Origin: UBA12481 sp012523435
GTDB lineage: Bacteria > Bacteroidota > Bacteroidia > Bacteroidales > UBA12481
Direction of reading: 5' to 3'
Assembly: GCA_028686135.1 (NCBI GenBank)
Contig: JAQUCP010000004.1
Coordinates: 103,891-167,890 of the forward strand
Length of the DNA: 64,000 nt
Made by a program: the position numbers and the translations under genes
Shown: piece after piece, positions 39,349 to 49,322 of the stretch
How positions within the stretch are numbered: the stretch's first letter is position 1
Layout: every line of letters starts with the position of its first letter
Notes under the pieces: model-generated
The model's input: the letters and a program-made list of their open reading frames with translations, nothing else
What the model was told of the DNA's origin: nothing
Databases searched by the model: none

Positions 39349-40802
39349 AAGAAGTCATCGAACATTTGCAAACCATCACCTTTACGATGGGTGATTCCGT
39401 TCTTGAACTCTCTTACCTTATTGCAGCCATCTTTTTCGTTTTCGGACTAAAAATGCTCAGTCATCCGGAATCCGCTAGAAAGGGGAATATTCTTGCTGCC
39501 TCAGGGATGCTTTTAGCCATTGTGACCACGATTCTTTTTCACGAGACAAATGGCGAGCCAATAAAGAATATCGGACTGATAATCATTGCCATAGCAATAG
39601 GCACTATCCTCGGTTGGTTGATTGCCAAAAAGGTTAAAATGACAGCTATGCCACAGCTTGTTTCATTCTTTAACGGAATGGGTGGTGCAGCTGCGGCGTT
39701 GATTGCCATCATTGAATTTCCCCGCATGGCTCCAGAGCTCATAGAAACGCAGGGAATGCTGAACGGTCAAGCTATCTCTATTTTATTAGGGTTAGCGATT
39801 GGAGGGGTCTCATTTTCGGGAAGCATGGTAGCTTTTGGCAAGCTTGCGGAGAAGATCGGGGATCCAAAATTAAAATTTATGCGGATCATCAATCTGGCTT
39901 TTTTGATTGGTCTTCTCGCGTTTATTGTGATCATTCTGGCTCAGGGGCACACGCAACCCAGAGAAATTATCTGGATGGCCTATGTACTCCTTGGGGTTTC
40001 TCTTCTTTACGGCATCACTTTCGTACTACCCATCGGGGGTGCTGATATGCCGGTAGTGATATCTCTGCTTAATGCCTTTACGGGTGTCACGGCTGCCATG
40101 ACTGGTTTTCTTTATCACAACCAGGCCATGCTCATTGGTGGGATACTTGTCGGCTCGGCCGGAATGATTCTGACCCTACTGATGTGCAAGGCAATGAATC
40201 GGTCTCTATTAAATGTCATCCTCGGAGCTTTTGGAGGTGGTGGAGCGGCGGCGGCGCATCACGAGGCTGGTTCGGTTCGCGAGATCACCGTGAGTGATGC
40301 TGCTATCTTATTGAGTTACAGCCAGAAAGTCGTAATCGTCCCGGGCTATGGCCTTGCTGTAGCGCAAGCTCAGCACATCTGTCATGAAATGGAAAAAATG
40401 TTAGAAGAGAAGGGCGTTGATGTTCGCTACGCTATTCATCCGGTTGCAGGCCGCATGCCGGGGCACATGAACGTGCTGCTGGCAGAGGCTGATGTCTCCT
40501 ACGAAAAGCTCATCGAAAGTGATCAGATCAATGATGATCTGCCGAATGTTGATGTAGTGGTGGTGATTGGAGCCAATGATGTAGTCAATCCTGCCGCCAT
40601 GGATGATCCCTCCAGTCCGATTTACGGCATGCCGGTAGTTAAAGTCTGGGAAGCCAAGAATGTCATTGTGATGAAGCGGGGAATGGGGAAAGGCTATGCC
40701 GCAATTGAGAACTTCCTGTTTTTCAATCCAAAAACCCGCATGCTCTTTGGTCATGCCAAACAGAGCATTCAAAAACTGATTGAAGAGATAAAATCGCTTT
40801 AG
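39345..40802 (+). CDS. pntB: NAD(P) transhydrogenase subunit beta
   Basis: The 485-residue beta subunit has about nine membrane helices (1-270) followed by the NADP(H)-binding domain III. Seen: GMGGAAAALIAI, PIGGADMPVVISLLNAFTG, and in domain III VVIVPGYGLAVAQAQH, HPVAGRMPGHMNVLLAEA, VVVIGANDVVNPAA and MKRGMGKGYA. All canonical motifs are intact, so the three genes encode a full enzyme. A strong terminator follows 16 nt later. Confidence 0.96.
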   Translation: MKEVIEHLQTITFTMGDSVLELSYLIAAIFFVFGLKMLSHPESARKGNILAASGMLLAIVTTILFHETNGEPIKNIGLIIIAIAIGTILGWLIAKKVKMTAMPQLVSFFNGMGGAAAALIAIIEFPRMAPELIETQGMLNGQAISILLGLAIGGVSFSGSMVAFGKLAEKIGDPKLKFMRIINLAFLIGLLAFIVIILAQGHTQPREIIWMAYVLLGVSLLYGITFVLPIGGADMPVVISLLNAFTGVTAAMTGFLYHNQAMLIGGILVGSAGMILTLLMCKAMNRSLLNVILGAFGGGGAAAAHHEAGSVREITVSDAAILLSYSQKVVIVPGYGLAVAQAQHICHEMEKMLEEKGVDVRYAIHPVAGRMPGHMNVLLAEADVSYEKLIESDQINDDLPNVDVVVVIGANDVVNPAAMDDPSSPIYGMPVVKVWEAKNVIVMKRGMGKGYAAIENFLFFNPKTRMLFGHAKQSIQKLIEEIKSL

Positions 40803-40817
40803 CAATGAGTGATAAAA

Positions 40818-40857
40818 AGAAAGACTGAAGATCCCTCTTCAGTCTTTCTCTTTTTTT
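40818..40857. terminator. Bidirectional intrinsic terminator between pntB and the GH109-like gene
   Basis: AGAAAGACTGAAG (40818-40830) and CTTCAGTCTTTCT (40837-40849) form a 13-bp perfect stem around a 6-nt loop, followed by seven T (40851-40857); the opposite strand has a T-rich stretch too. It lies between two convergent stops. Confidence 0.92.
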
Positions 40858-40864
40858 GGGGATG

Positions 40865-42265
40865 TTAATCCAGCAATATCTGCAATTTCCTGGGTTCTTT
40901 CCACCTTCCGCGGGTAAAATCGGGGAACTTCACCGGAACCGACCCCAGTTGAACCGAAATTTCACTTAATGGATAAACAACACTCCAGCTAGCGGCATCA
41001 TACACATCCATATCGAGTTGAATACCTCGATTGAGGTTATCAATCACGCGGTAGATCTCGACAAAGTCCATTCCACCATGGCCACCATACTTCTCAATTT
41101 CAGCTTTGAGGCGAGTCCAGATGGGGTGGTCGTATTTTGCTCGCATCTCTTTATACTCGTTATCTGGCAACCAACGATGGCTATCTTTCCCATCCAGGGC
41201 AAGTCTGCTCGGGTAACCTTCGTGATAGCCTCCTGTGCCGGCGAGGCAGTTTTTACGGGAATAGGGCCTGGGGGTTACCACATCATGATAGAGGTGGATC
41301 ATTCGTCCTTTGGCTGTTTTGATCAAACTGGTATTCATATCACCATGAATGAAATCGTTCCTGTTATAGAACTCGTTTGAATAATCCATCTTTTTAGAAT
41401 ACTCAGCCAAGCTAACCGAAGGGGAGCTCATTGATACCAGGTACTCAAACCGGTCGCCACGGTCTATTTCCATATATTGAGACACTGGACCGAGGCCGTG
41501 GGTTGGGTAAAGGTTAGCATCATGTTTAACGTGATGACGGATTCTCCACTGATTATAATAGGAATGATCTAACATCAAGCTACGTAAGTCATGGATATAT
41601 GCAGCTTCACCATAGGTCAGGTTGCCGAAAACGCCTTGTCGGGCCATATTTAAAAGCCACAGTTCCTCGCTACCATAGCAGCAATTTTCGAGCATAATAC
41701 AGTTGCGTTGGGTCTCTTCAGCCGTGTTTACCATCTGCCAGGCTTCCTCCAACGTGATGGCTGCCGGAACTTCAACAGCAACATGTTTACCTTGGCGCAT
41801 CGATTCCACGGCCATCTCAACGTGAACATCCCAATGCGTAAAAATGAAGACGAGATCGATATCATCGCGCTTCACCATTTCTTTCCAGGCATTTGGATCA
41901 CCCTTGTACACAGCCGGGTTCTGATTATTCTTCTTCAGAGCCTCCAGTGTTCGGCTGGTGTACTTTTCCTGCAGATCGCATATAGCCACGATTTTAGCTT
42001 TATCCGGGCAGAGGGCATCAATTAGCTTGGTCATTCCAGAACCACGCATACCCAAGCCAATGATTCCAACCCTTACTTGTTTGATTGGCGGGACCGTTAA
42101 GCCTATAACGGACTGACCAGAAGGGGATGGAGTTGCCGAAATCCGATCGAGCAGTTCTTCAATATCGGGAGTTTTCCCGCCGAGGCCAAGTGATGGGATG
42201 CCCATAAAAGCCCCTGTCAGTGCTGATATCCGCAGGAATGACCTGCGATTGAGTGGTCCTTTCAT
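40865..42265 (-). CDS. Gfo/Idh/MocA-fold protein, glycoside hydrolase family 109-like, Tat-exported
   Basis: A 466-residue exported protein with a twin-arginine signal (LNRRSFLRISALTGAF), an NAD-binding Rossmann motif (VGIIGLGMRGSGMTKLI) and a C-terminal domain with segments I recall from GH109 alpha-N-acetylgalactosaminidases: LENCCYGSEELWLLNM, NLYPTHGLGPVSQYMEIDRGDR, YDHPIWTRL, GGHGGMDFVEIYR and MDVYDAASWSVVYPLSE. GH109 enzymes cleave through an NAD-dependent oxidation-elimination route, so a periplasmic glycosidase is likelier than a plain dehydrogenase. The Tat route fits export with cofactor bound. Sugar specificity is unproven. Confidence 0.82.
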   Translation of the reverse strand: MKGPLNRRSFLRISALTGAFMGIPSLGLGGKTPDIEELLDRISATPSPSGQSVIGLTVPPIKQVRVGIIGLGMRGSGMTKLIDALCPDKAKIVAICDLQEKYTSRTLEALKKNNQNPAVYKGDPNAWKEMVKRDDIDLVFIFTHWDVHVEMAVESMRQGKHVAVEVPAAITLEEAWQMVNTAEETQRNCIMLENCCYGSEELWLLNMARQGVFGNLTYGEAAYIHDLRSLMLDHSYYNQWRIRHHVKHDANLYPTHGLGPVSQYMEIDRGDRFEYLVSMSSPSVSLAEYSKKMDYSNEFYNRNDFIHGDMNTSLIKTAKGRMIHLYHDVVTPRPYSRKNCLAGTGGYHEGYPSRLALDGKDSHRWLPDNEYKEMRAKYDHPIWTRLKAEIEKYGGHGGMDFVEIYRVIDNLNRGIQLDMDVYDAASWSVVYPLSEISVQLGSVPVKFPDFTRGRWKEPRKLQILLD

Positions 42266-42310
42266 TGTATAATCCTTTATTGGTTTGGTAGCGAAGATAC
42301 ACCAAGGTCA

Positions 42311-42318
42311 CAAAAGTA
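42311..42318 (-). promoter_or_regulatory. -7 box TACTTTTG of the GH109-like gene
   Basis: A perfect TAnnTTTG on the minus strand, 45 nt before the ATG, without a clear -33 box. Confidence 0.45.
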
Positions 42319-42419
42319 TCAAATGAAGTTTTTTTAATTAATTTTCCATTGTTTCATTAAAAGTGTAATTTCAACATTTAAAATCCAAATTGCTTCTGCA
42401 AACCTAAATCGATTACATC

Positions 42420-44081
42420 ATGATTGGTTTTCACTGGTTAGACTGGAGTGTCTTGGGGCTGTTTGCCCTGGTTTTGATTGGCATTGTTGTGTGGGTAAGC
42501 CGCATGAAGGAGGACACCTCATCCGACTATTTTCTGGCTGGGAGAGATGCCACTTGGCTAGCTATCGGTGCCTCTATTTTTGCTTCTAACATTGGTTCCG
42601 AGCACTTGGTCGGGTTGGCCGGAGCGGGTGCTAGCAGTGGCATGGCCATGGCGCACTGGGAAATGCATGGTTGGCTGATCCTGGTACTAGGGTGGGTTTT
42701 CGTACCCTTTTATGCCAGAAGCGGAGTTTTTACCATGCCTGAATTTCTGGAGAGGCGATACAACTCCACCGCCCGGTCCTTTCTGTCAATCATCTCCCTG
42801 GTCAGCTATGTCCTCACCAAAGTGGCTGTTACCGTTTATGCCGGCGGCATCGTGTTTAAGCAGGTACTAGGGATAGAATCCATGTGGGGGATTGATTTCT
42901 TCTGGATTGGGGCCATTGGGTTGGTAATCCTGACGGGGATTTATACGGTTATTGGAGGCATGAAATCGGTGCTCTACACCAGCATTCTTCAAACACCGGT
43001 ACTCCTGATTGGCTCCATAGTTATTCTGGTGGTAGGGCTCACGAAGATTGGCGGATGGAGCGAACTGATGGAAATCTGTCGAGCGAACACCACGCCTTTA
43101 GGAGACTCCATGACCAGCCTGATTCGCTCTCCACAGGACCCTCAGTTTCCATGGACAGGCGTTCTGTTTGCCGCCCCGATCATTGGATTCTGGTATTGGT
43201 GTACTGATCAGTATATTGTACAACGCGTGCTTTCGGGACGTGATCAAAAACAGGCCCGGCGTGGAGCTATTTTTGGAGGATATCTAAAACTGTTGCCTGT
43301 GTTCATCTTCCTGATTCCTGGTATGATCGCCTACGCACTAAACCAGAAGGGAATGATCGAGCTGAACAATTCTGATGCAGCCTTCCCTACACTCGTCTCT
43401 ACCCTACTCCCCATCGGTGTGAAAGGCATTGTGGTTGGTGGTCTGATCGCCGCTTTGATGAGCTCATTGGCTTCCCTGTTCAACTCATCAGCTATGCTCT
43501 TTACCGTCGATTTCTACAAGAAATACAGGCCGGAAGCACCAGAGAAACAGTTGGTGAAAGTTGGCCGTATAGCAACCATTGTAATCGTGATTCTCGGGAT
43601 TCTCTGGATCCCAGTGATGAAAAGCCTGGGCGAGGTACTCTATGTTTACCTCCAGGATGTCCAGTCCCTTCTGGCTCCCGGCATTGCTGCCGTGTTTCTC
43701 CTTGGGGTGTTCTGGAAACGCGCCTCAGCACAGGGCGGTATGTGGGGATTGATCGTTGGATTTGTTCTGGGAATGACAAGGCTAGCCCTGAAAGTATTTT
43801 CCAGCAGCCTCGATCCCAATAGCCTGATATACAAGGTTTTTGTTGCACCTAATTGGCTACACTACTGCATCTATTTGTTTGTCATCAGTATCGTCGTGAT
43901 TGTGCTGATCAGTCTGCTGACTAAGCCTGTTCCAAAGGAACAACTGGTAGGCCTTACCTACCGATCCTCCACACCAGAGCAGCGGGCCATCACACGAGCC
44001 ACCTACAACAACTGGGATATTGCTAACTCGGTGATTATCTTGGTGGTGATCATCGCATTCTATGCGTACTTCTGGAACTAA
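42420..44081 (+). CDS. Sodium/solute symporter (SSS family), sugar-type
   Basis: A 553-residue inner-membrane transporter with about 14 hydrophobic helices. SSS/SGLT landmarks are seen: SSDYFLAGRDATWLAIGASIFASNIGSEHLVGLAGAGA at the start, GGMKSVLYTSILQTPVLLIG, FWYWCTDQYIVQRVLSGRD and ALMSSLASLFNSSAMLFTVDFYKK. The SGLT-like CTDQ and RDQKQAR stretches point to sugars rather than proline or pantothenate. A kinase for ribulose follows after 48 nt, so the substrate is probably a pentose; this is inference. Confidence 0.9.
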   Translation: MIGFHWLDWSVLGLFALVLIGIVVWVSRMKEDTSSDYFLAGRDATWLAIGASIFASNIGSEHLVGLAGAGASSGMAMAHWEMHGWLILVLGWVFVPFYARSGVFTMPEFLERRYNSTARSFLSIISLVSYVLTKVAVTVYAGGIVFKQVLGIESMWGIDFFWIGAIGLVILTGIYTVIGGMKSVLYTSILQTPVLLIGSIVILVVGLTKIGGWSELMEICRANTTPLGDSMTSLIRSPQDPQFPWTGVLFAAPIIGFWYWCTDQYIVQRVLSGRDQKQARRGAIFGGYLKLLPVFIFLIPGMIAYALNQKGMIELNNSDAAFPTLVSTLLPIGVKGIVVGGLIAALMSSLASLFNSSAMLFTVDFYKKYRPEAPEKQLVKVGRIATIVIVILGILWIPVMKSLGEVLYVYLQDVQSLLAPGIAAVFLLGVFWKRASAQGGMWGLIVGFVLGMTRLALKVFSSSLDPNSLIYKVFVAPNWLHYCIYLFVISIVVIVLISLLTKPVPKEQLVGLTYRSSTPEQRAITRATYNNWDIANSVIILVVIIAFYAYFWN

Positions 44082-44129
44082 CAGATTGACTTTATTTTAC
44101 AAACTTTTGATAACCGATAACTAAAAACT

Positions 44130-45746
44130 ATGAAGAATTGCGTCATCGGTCTGGATTTCGGAACAGATTCCGTGAGGGCATTGATTGTTGACACACTGAC
44201 CGGCGAGGAGCTTTCAAGCCAGGTAGCCTGGTATCCTCGTTGGATGCAGGGCCAGTTTTGCGACCCGGTCAAGAATCAATACCGTCAGCATCCGCTCGAT
44301 TATCTGGAGGCCATGACCAAGGTTATCAAAGAGGCTGTAAAGGCTGCACCGGAGGGAACTGCCGACCGGATTGCAGGGCTCTCGTTCGACACCACCGGTT
44401 CCACCCCTGTTTTGGTCGATACCGATGGCACGCCTTTGGCCCTGCGGCCGGAGTTTGCCACCAATCCGAACGCGATGTTCATCCTTTGGAAAGATCATAC
44501 GGCAGTGGAAGAAGCTGCGGAGATCAATCGACTCGCTGCCAGTTGGGAAACCAATTATACCCGGTACGAAGGAGGAATTTACTCATCTGAATGGGTTTGG
44601 GCAAAAGTACTGCATGTACTTCGCCAGGACTCAGCTGTCAGGGATGCAGCCTGGTCATGGATCGAGCATTGCGACTGGATTCCGGCTATGCTGACTGGCA
44701 AAACAAGGCCTGAAGAGGTTATTCGTAGCCGGTGTGCAGCTGGTCATAAAGCCATGTGGCACAATGAGTTTGGTGGATTACCCCCTGAAGCGTTTTTCAC
44801 AGCATTAGATCCACTGCTTACTGCTTATCGAAGCAGACTATTCGATGAAACCTACACCGCCGACCATAAGGTTGGTGAGTTGACACCGGAATGGTGCCAA
44901 GCATTGGGCCTCAATGGTCCGGTTGCTGTTGGGGCTGGTGCTTTTGACTGTCACATGGGTGCTGTGGGAGGTGGCATAAAGCCTTACTCCCTGGTCCGGG
45001 TCATGGGCACCTCCACCTGCGATATCCTCGTAGCTCCTTACGCTGATCTGGAAAATAAGCTGGTCAAAGGAATCTGCGGCCAGGTTGACGGATCAGTAGT
45101 GCCCGGAATGATTGGCCTCGAAGCCGGCCAGTCGGCTTTTGGTGATGTGTATGCCTGGTTTCGCGACCTGCTCTCATGGCCAGCTCATGAGCTCGGGATT
45201 GCTGTGGATGATTTCTCCGATCGCATTTTACCCTTGCTATCGGATGCAGCCTCCCAGTTACCCGATGATGATTCTATTCCATTAGCCAACGATTGGTTTA
45301 ACGGAAGGAGAACACCTGATGCGGATCAAAGGCTCAAGTCCACGATAACCGGGCTGACACTAGGCACCACTGCCCCGGCTCTGTACAAGGCCTTGGTAGA
45401 AGCTACCGCTTTTGGCAGCAAAGCCATTGCCGATCGATTCATTCAAGAGGGTGTTCCCATCAGGGAGGTTATTGCCATTGGTGGCGTAGCCCGAAAATCA
45501 CCCTTTGTCATGCAGGTTTTGGCGAACGTAATGAATATGGAGATCCGCGTATCTTCATCAGACCAAGCCTGCGCCCTGGGTGCCGCCATGTTTGCTGCAA
45601 CAGTTTCGGGACTCTTCCCCACTGTTGAGGCTGCCATGAATGCCCTGCAATCTGGTTACGACTGCACTTATTATCCACAAGAAGAGAAGGTTGAGTATTA
45701 CAAAGCCAAATTTTCGGAATACCTAAAACTCCCGGCAAACAAATAA
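44130..45746 (+). CDS. araB: Ribulokinase
   Basis: A 538-residue FGGY-family kinase of the AraB type. It begins CVIGLDFGTDSVRALIVD (ATP-binding phosphate-1 region), then QYRQHPLDYLEAM, FDTTGSTPVLVD, EGGIYSSEWVWAKVLHV and MGTSTCDIL, and near the end AIGGVARKSPFVMQVLANVMN and SDQACALGAAMFAA. AraB phosphorylates L-ribulose made from L-arabinose; the isomerase (araA) and epimerase (araD) are not in the window. It follows the symporter gene closely and precedes a SusC/SusD pair. Confidence 0.92.
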   Translation: MKNCVIGLDFGTDSVRALIVDTLTGEELSSQVAWYPRWMQGQFCDPVKNQYRQHPLDYLEAMTKVIKEAVKAAPEGTADRIAGLSFDTTGSTPVLVDTDGTPLALRPEFATNPNAMFILWKDHTAVEEAAEINRLAASWETNYTRYEGGIYSSEWVWAKVLHVLRQDSAVRDAAWSWIEHCDWIPAMLTGKTRPEEVIRSRCAAGHKAMWHNEFGGLPPEAFFTALDPLLTAYRSRLFDETYTADHKVGELTPEWCQALGLNGPVAVGAGAFDCHMGAVGGGIKPYSLVRVMGTSTCDILVAPYADLENKLVKGICGQVDGSVVPGMIGLEAGQSAFGDVYAWFRDLLSWPAHELGIAVDDFSDRILPLLSDAASQLPDDDSIPLANDWFNGRRTPDADQRLKSTITGLTLGTTAPALYKALVEATAFGSKAIADRFIQEGVPIREVIAIGGVARKSPFVMQVLANVMNMEIRVSSSDQACALGAAMFAATVSGLFPTVEAAMNALQSGYDCTYYPQEEKVEYYKAKFSEYLKLPANK

Positions 45747-45809
45747 AGATCCGGAGAGTCTCTTTTTAATAAAATTTCGCGTTAACACAGTTGGGTTAAA
45801 GAATACCTG

Positions 45810-45817
45810 TATATTTG
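45810..45817 (+). promoter_or_regulatory. -7 box TATATTTG upstream of susC
   Basis: A perfect TAnnTTTG in the 187-nt gap before the SusC gene, with a TTG at 45791-45793, 16 nt upstream (shorter than the usual 19). The predicted leader is about 110 nt. Confidence 0.5.
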
Positions 45818-45933
45818 TTATAGGTTTTCAGCTAACCAAAGCCCTATGAATTAATTGTTTGATACCATCTATCTGTCAATTCATTTTACTGGAGTCTTTT
45901 ATCTTTATTGTTTAACCAAATACAAGCATTCCT

Positions 45934-48900
45934 ATGAGTAGTAAACTATGGATGAAGAAATGCTTCACCCTATTGGTGATGGCATTTTTTGTGTTCGTCA
46001 GCGTTTCTGCCCAGCAGGTTAGGATCAGTGGGAAGGTGACCGATGCCTCCACACAAGAGACCCTGCCTGGTGTGAACGTTGCGATCAAAGGTACATCAAT
46101 GGGTACATCTACCGACGCGTATGGAAACTATTCCATTAGCGTCAATCGTGGCAGTATCCTGTTGTTTTCTTTCCTGGGGTACACCCCGCAGGAAATTACG
46201 ATTGGAACCGCTACCACCATTAATGTGGCTCTCGTTCCGGAAGCCACTGAGCTAGGAGAGGTGGTGGTTACCGCTCTGGGTATCCGTCGGGCTCAAAAAT
46301 CCCTCGGATACGCTGTTAGCACCATCAATGCCAAGGAGATAACCAAAGTTGGTACCACCAACTTCGGATCTGCCCTTTACGGAAAGGCAGCCGGTGTTCA
46401 AATCCGCACTGCTCCTGGTGGAGCAACCAGTGCTGTTGACATCAAAATCAGGGGGCTGAACTCCATCAACTTCAGCAGTCAGCCACTGATCGTCGTCGAT
46501 GGTATTCCCATCCGAAATGGTGAAGCCAACAACGCTGGTTACTGGGATGATCAAAGAATTCGAGGTAACGGGCTAATCGATATTAACCCGCAGGACATCG
46601 AAGACCTCTCCATCCTGAAAGGCGCTTCTGCATCAGCATTGTATGGATCGGAAGCTGCTAACGGAGTTGTTTTGATTACCACAAAAAAAGGAACCAGAAC
46701 CCAAGGACTAGGTGTCGATGTAAACTACAACTATCTAGTTGAAAAACCGGCATTTAACCCACCTTTCCAAAACATTTACGGGCCAGGTTACGACCGAGGC
46801 ACTAATCAGGGATCCTTTGGATCAGACGAAGATGGCTGGCTGACAGTCGATAATCCTAAGTATTTCAATGAAAACGGAGAATATGTCACGTATAACGGAT
46901 CTATTCGCCGCCCAATTTATCGCTCCTATGCCCAGTTTGGTCCGGCATTCAACGGCGAAGATGTTATTGGGTGGGATAATCGGATTCACCCCTATGTGGC
47001 ACAACCCGACAACTGGAATAACCTTTTTCAACCGGGTGCCAGCTCAAGCCTTAACGTTGCACTGAATAAGGCAGGCGAGTTCGGCAACTTTAGGTTTTCT
47101 TACAATAGGCTTGATTATAAACCTATTACAAGAGGTAGCGATCACCAGAGAAATACCTTTAACCTGAACTCCACCATTAACCTGCACAAAAACCTCAAAC
47201 TTGATCTAACCAGCACATGGGTAAATCAGCATACGCTGAACCGTCCCTATAAAATCAGCCGGGTGACCAATAACTTCGGTGGTTTCCTGAGCCGGTTCGA
47301 TGATGCACAGTGGTATCTCGATAACTACCAAACCAGCAAAGGATATTACTACAGAACCGGAAGCCAAGAGTCAGCTACCCCAAATGAAAACATCATTTAC
47401 AATATCCGGGCTGTTGACCTGCTCGATTATCTGTGGAGGACAATGAAATGGCAGGAGGACGAATATCAGAACCGCTTAATCGCCAATGCCACTTTAACCT
47501 GGAAGTTGTTCAAAGACCTAACATTGCGTGGTAGAATTGCCAACGACTTGACCACCATGGCTACTGAGATGCGTCAGCCTAATATGTATCCACTGAGCAT
47601 CGGTGAAAGCGGCTATTTCGGGATGACTCAGAGCAACTACTGGATCACCTATGGCGACCTGCTCGCATCCTATGATAAGGAGTTGGGTGAAAACTTTGGA
47701 CTGATCATTAACGCCGGATTTAACGCTCGCCGAGAGACCTTTAAGACGGTGAACGCTGGCACCAGTACAGGCCTTAGCACCGAGAACTGGTTCCATCAAA
47801 ATGCTTCAGCTAATAACTCCACCCGTAACGGTTCATCCGACTATTCGGAATTGTTAAAGTATGCCTATTTTGGAACCTTTAGCCTTGGATTCCGAGACTT
47901 TGCCTTCGTTGAATTTACTGGTCGCCAGGAGGTTTCCTCTACTTTGCCTCCCGGAAGCAATACCTTCTTCTATCCTTCGGTGAACCTGAGCTTCCTATTC
48001 TCTGATGCCTTCCATCTCCCTGAAGCCATCGACTATGGAAAGATTCGCGTTGCCTATGGGATTGTTGGAAACGCTCCCCCACTCTACGCTGCTAATAATG
48101 CGTATAATCAGGGCTCTATCAACGGAATTGTATATAACAGAGTACCAACTGATTATGGAAATGACGCCATCCGGCCGGAGGAAAAACACGAGCTGGAACT
48201 TGGGTTAGAAATGAAAATGTTCAAAAATCGGTTTGGATTCGAATTTAGCGGATATCAGAATAGAATTGTTGATCAGATCCTCTGGCTGTCAGTCCCCCCA
48301 ACTGTTGGAGCAGGACGAATGCTGACCAATGTTGGTGAGCTGAAGAACCTTGGGTTGGAAGCCGGCATCTATGGAACACCGGTTGATACGAGAAATTTTC
48401 GCTGGGATCTGAGGTTCAATTTTGCCACCAATAAAAACGAGGTGGTAAGCCTTATGCCTGGTGTGGACGAACTGGTTCACGCTAATCTCGACGCTGGAGC
48501 TGTATATATTGTATCTCGACCGGGTCGGCCAATGGGCGAAATCCTGGCTTACACACCAAAAGTCCATGACAACGGTCAACTGATTGTTGACCCAGTTGAC
48601 GGTCTGTATCAGATTGATATGGACGAGATGAAAGTCGTTGGCAATGCCATGCCGAAAATAACCGGGGGTTTGGGTTCCACAATCGATATCAGGAACTTCT
48701 TCGTGGATTTCGCGATTGACTATTCATGGGGCGGCCATGTCACATCATTGGCTACCCAATATATGTTAGGTGCCGGGATGTTTGAACAAACACTCTGGGG
48801 TCGCGATGCTGAACATGACGGTCTCTCCTATTATGTAAATACGGATGGAGTAAAAGTCAGATTCGATGGAGCAACCGGTCCCAACGGTGAACGGGTCTGG

Positions 48901-49302
48901 AATGATGGTATTTTGCTTGATGGCGTTAAGCCTGATGGGACTACTAACGACATCATCGTCAGCGCTGCTGATTATTACCTGGCAACCCACACCTGGAGCG
49001 TTGGATCAGGATTTGGTGCACCCTACAGCCGCCATGACATCGGGACAGTACACAAAAACAACTACATTAAGTTCCGTGAGCTATCGGTTGGGTACAATCT
49101 TCCCCAAAACCTGGCTCAGAAGCTCAAATGCCAGAATATCAGGATAGCACTGGTAGCAAGCAACCTCTTCTACATCTACAGAACCTTCAAGTATTTCGAT
49201 CCGGAAAGCTTCATTGGAACCAACTGGGTTGCAGCAGCTCAGGATCAGGGATCTACTTCAGCAACCAGAAGCATCGGGTTCTCCGTTCGTGCTAGTTTCT
49301 AA
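45934..49302 (+). CDS. SusC/RagA-type TonB-linked outer-membrane transporter
   Basis: A 1122-residue outer-membrane receptor that imports oligosaccharides or peptides with its SusD partner. Domains: signal peptide (1-28), carboxypeptidase-like beta-sandwich (VRISGKVTDASTQETLPGVNV, 30-105), a SusC-type plug (GSALYGKAAGVQIRT, IKIRGLNSI, QPLIVVDGIP, DISILKGASASALYGSEAANGVVLITTKKG-type sequence at about 215-255), then the 22-strand barrel ending in an aromatic residue (VRASF). No N-terminal secretin/TonB-short domain for anti-sigma signalling is seen. The substrate cannot be read from sequence. Confidence 0.95.
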   Translation: MSSKLWMKKCFTLLVMAFFVFVSVSAQQVRISGKVTDASTQETLPGVNVAIKGTSMGTSTDAYGNYSISVNRGSILLFSFLGYTPQEITIGTATTINVALVPEATELGEVVVTALGIRRAQKSLGYAVSTINAKEITKVGTTNFGSALYGKAAGVQIRTAPGGATSAVDIKIRGLNSINFSSQPLIVVDGIPIRNGEANNAGYWDDQRIRGNGLIDINPQDIEDLSILKGASASALYGSEAANGVVLITTKKGTRTQGLGVDVNYNYLVEKPAFNPPFQNIYGPGYDRGTNQGSFGSDEDGWLTVDNPKYFNENGEYVTYNGSIRRPIYRSYAQFGPAFNGEDVIGWDNRIHPYVAQPDNWNNLFQPGASSSLNVALNKAGEFGNFRFSYNRLDYKPITRGSDHQRNTFNLNSTINLHKNLKLDLTSTWVNQHTLNRPYKISRVTNNFGGFLSRFDDAQWYLDNYQTSKGYYYRTGSQESATPNENIIYNIRAVDLLDYLWRTMKWQEDEYQNRLIANATLTWKLFKDLTLRGRIANDLTTMATEMRQPNMYPLSIGESGYFGMTQSNYWITYGDLLASYDKELGENFGLIINAGFNARRETFKTVNAGTSTGLSTENWFHQNASANNSTRNGSSDYSELLKYAYFGTFSLGFRDFAFVEFTGRQEVSSTLPPGSNTFFYPSVNLSFLFSDAFHLPEAIDYGKIRVAYGIVGNAPPLYAANNAYNQGSINGIVYNRVPTDYGNDAIRPEEKHELELGLEMKMFKNRFGFEFSGYQNRIVDQILWLSVPPTVGAGRMLTNVGELKNLGLEAGIYGTPVDTRNFRWDLRFNFATNKNEVVSLMPGVDELVHANLDAGAVYIVSRPGRPMGEILAYTPKVHDNGQLIVDPVDGLYQIDMDEMKVVGNAMPKITGGLGSTIDIRNFFVDFAIDYSWGGHVTSLATQYMLGAGMFEQTLWGRDAEHDGLSYYVNTDGVKVRFDGATGPNGERVWNDGILLDGVKPDGTTNDIIVSAADYYLATHTWSVGSGFGAPYSRHDIGTVHKNNYIKFRELSVGYNLPQNLAQKLKCQNIRIALVASNLFYIYRTFKYFDPESFIGTNWVAAAQDQGSTSATRSIGFSVRASF

Positions 49303-49322
49303 CGAGAAAATGATAAAGTAAT

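Noticed and set aside
45747..45933. Terminator after araB (GGAGAGTCTCTTTTT)
   Set aside because: The possible stem is only four base pairs; too weak to call.
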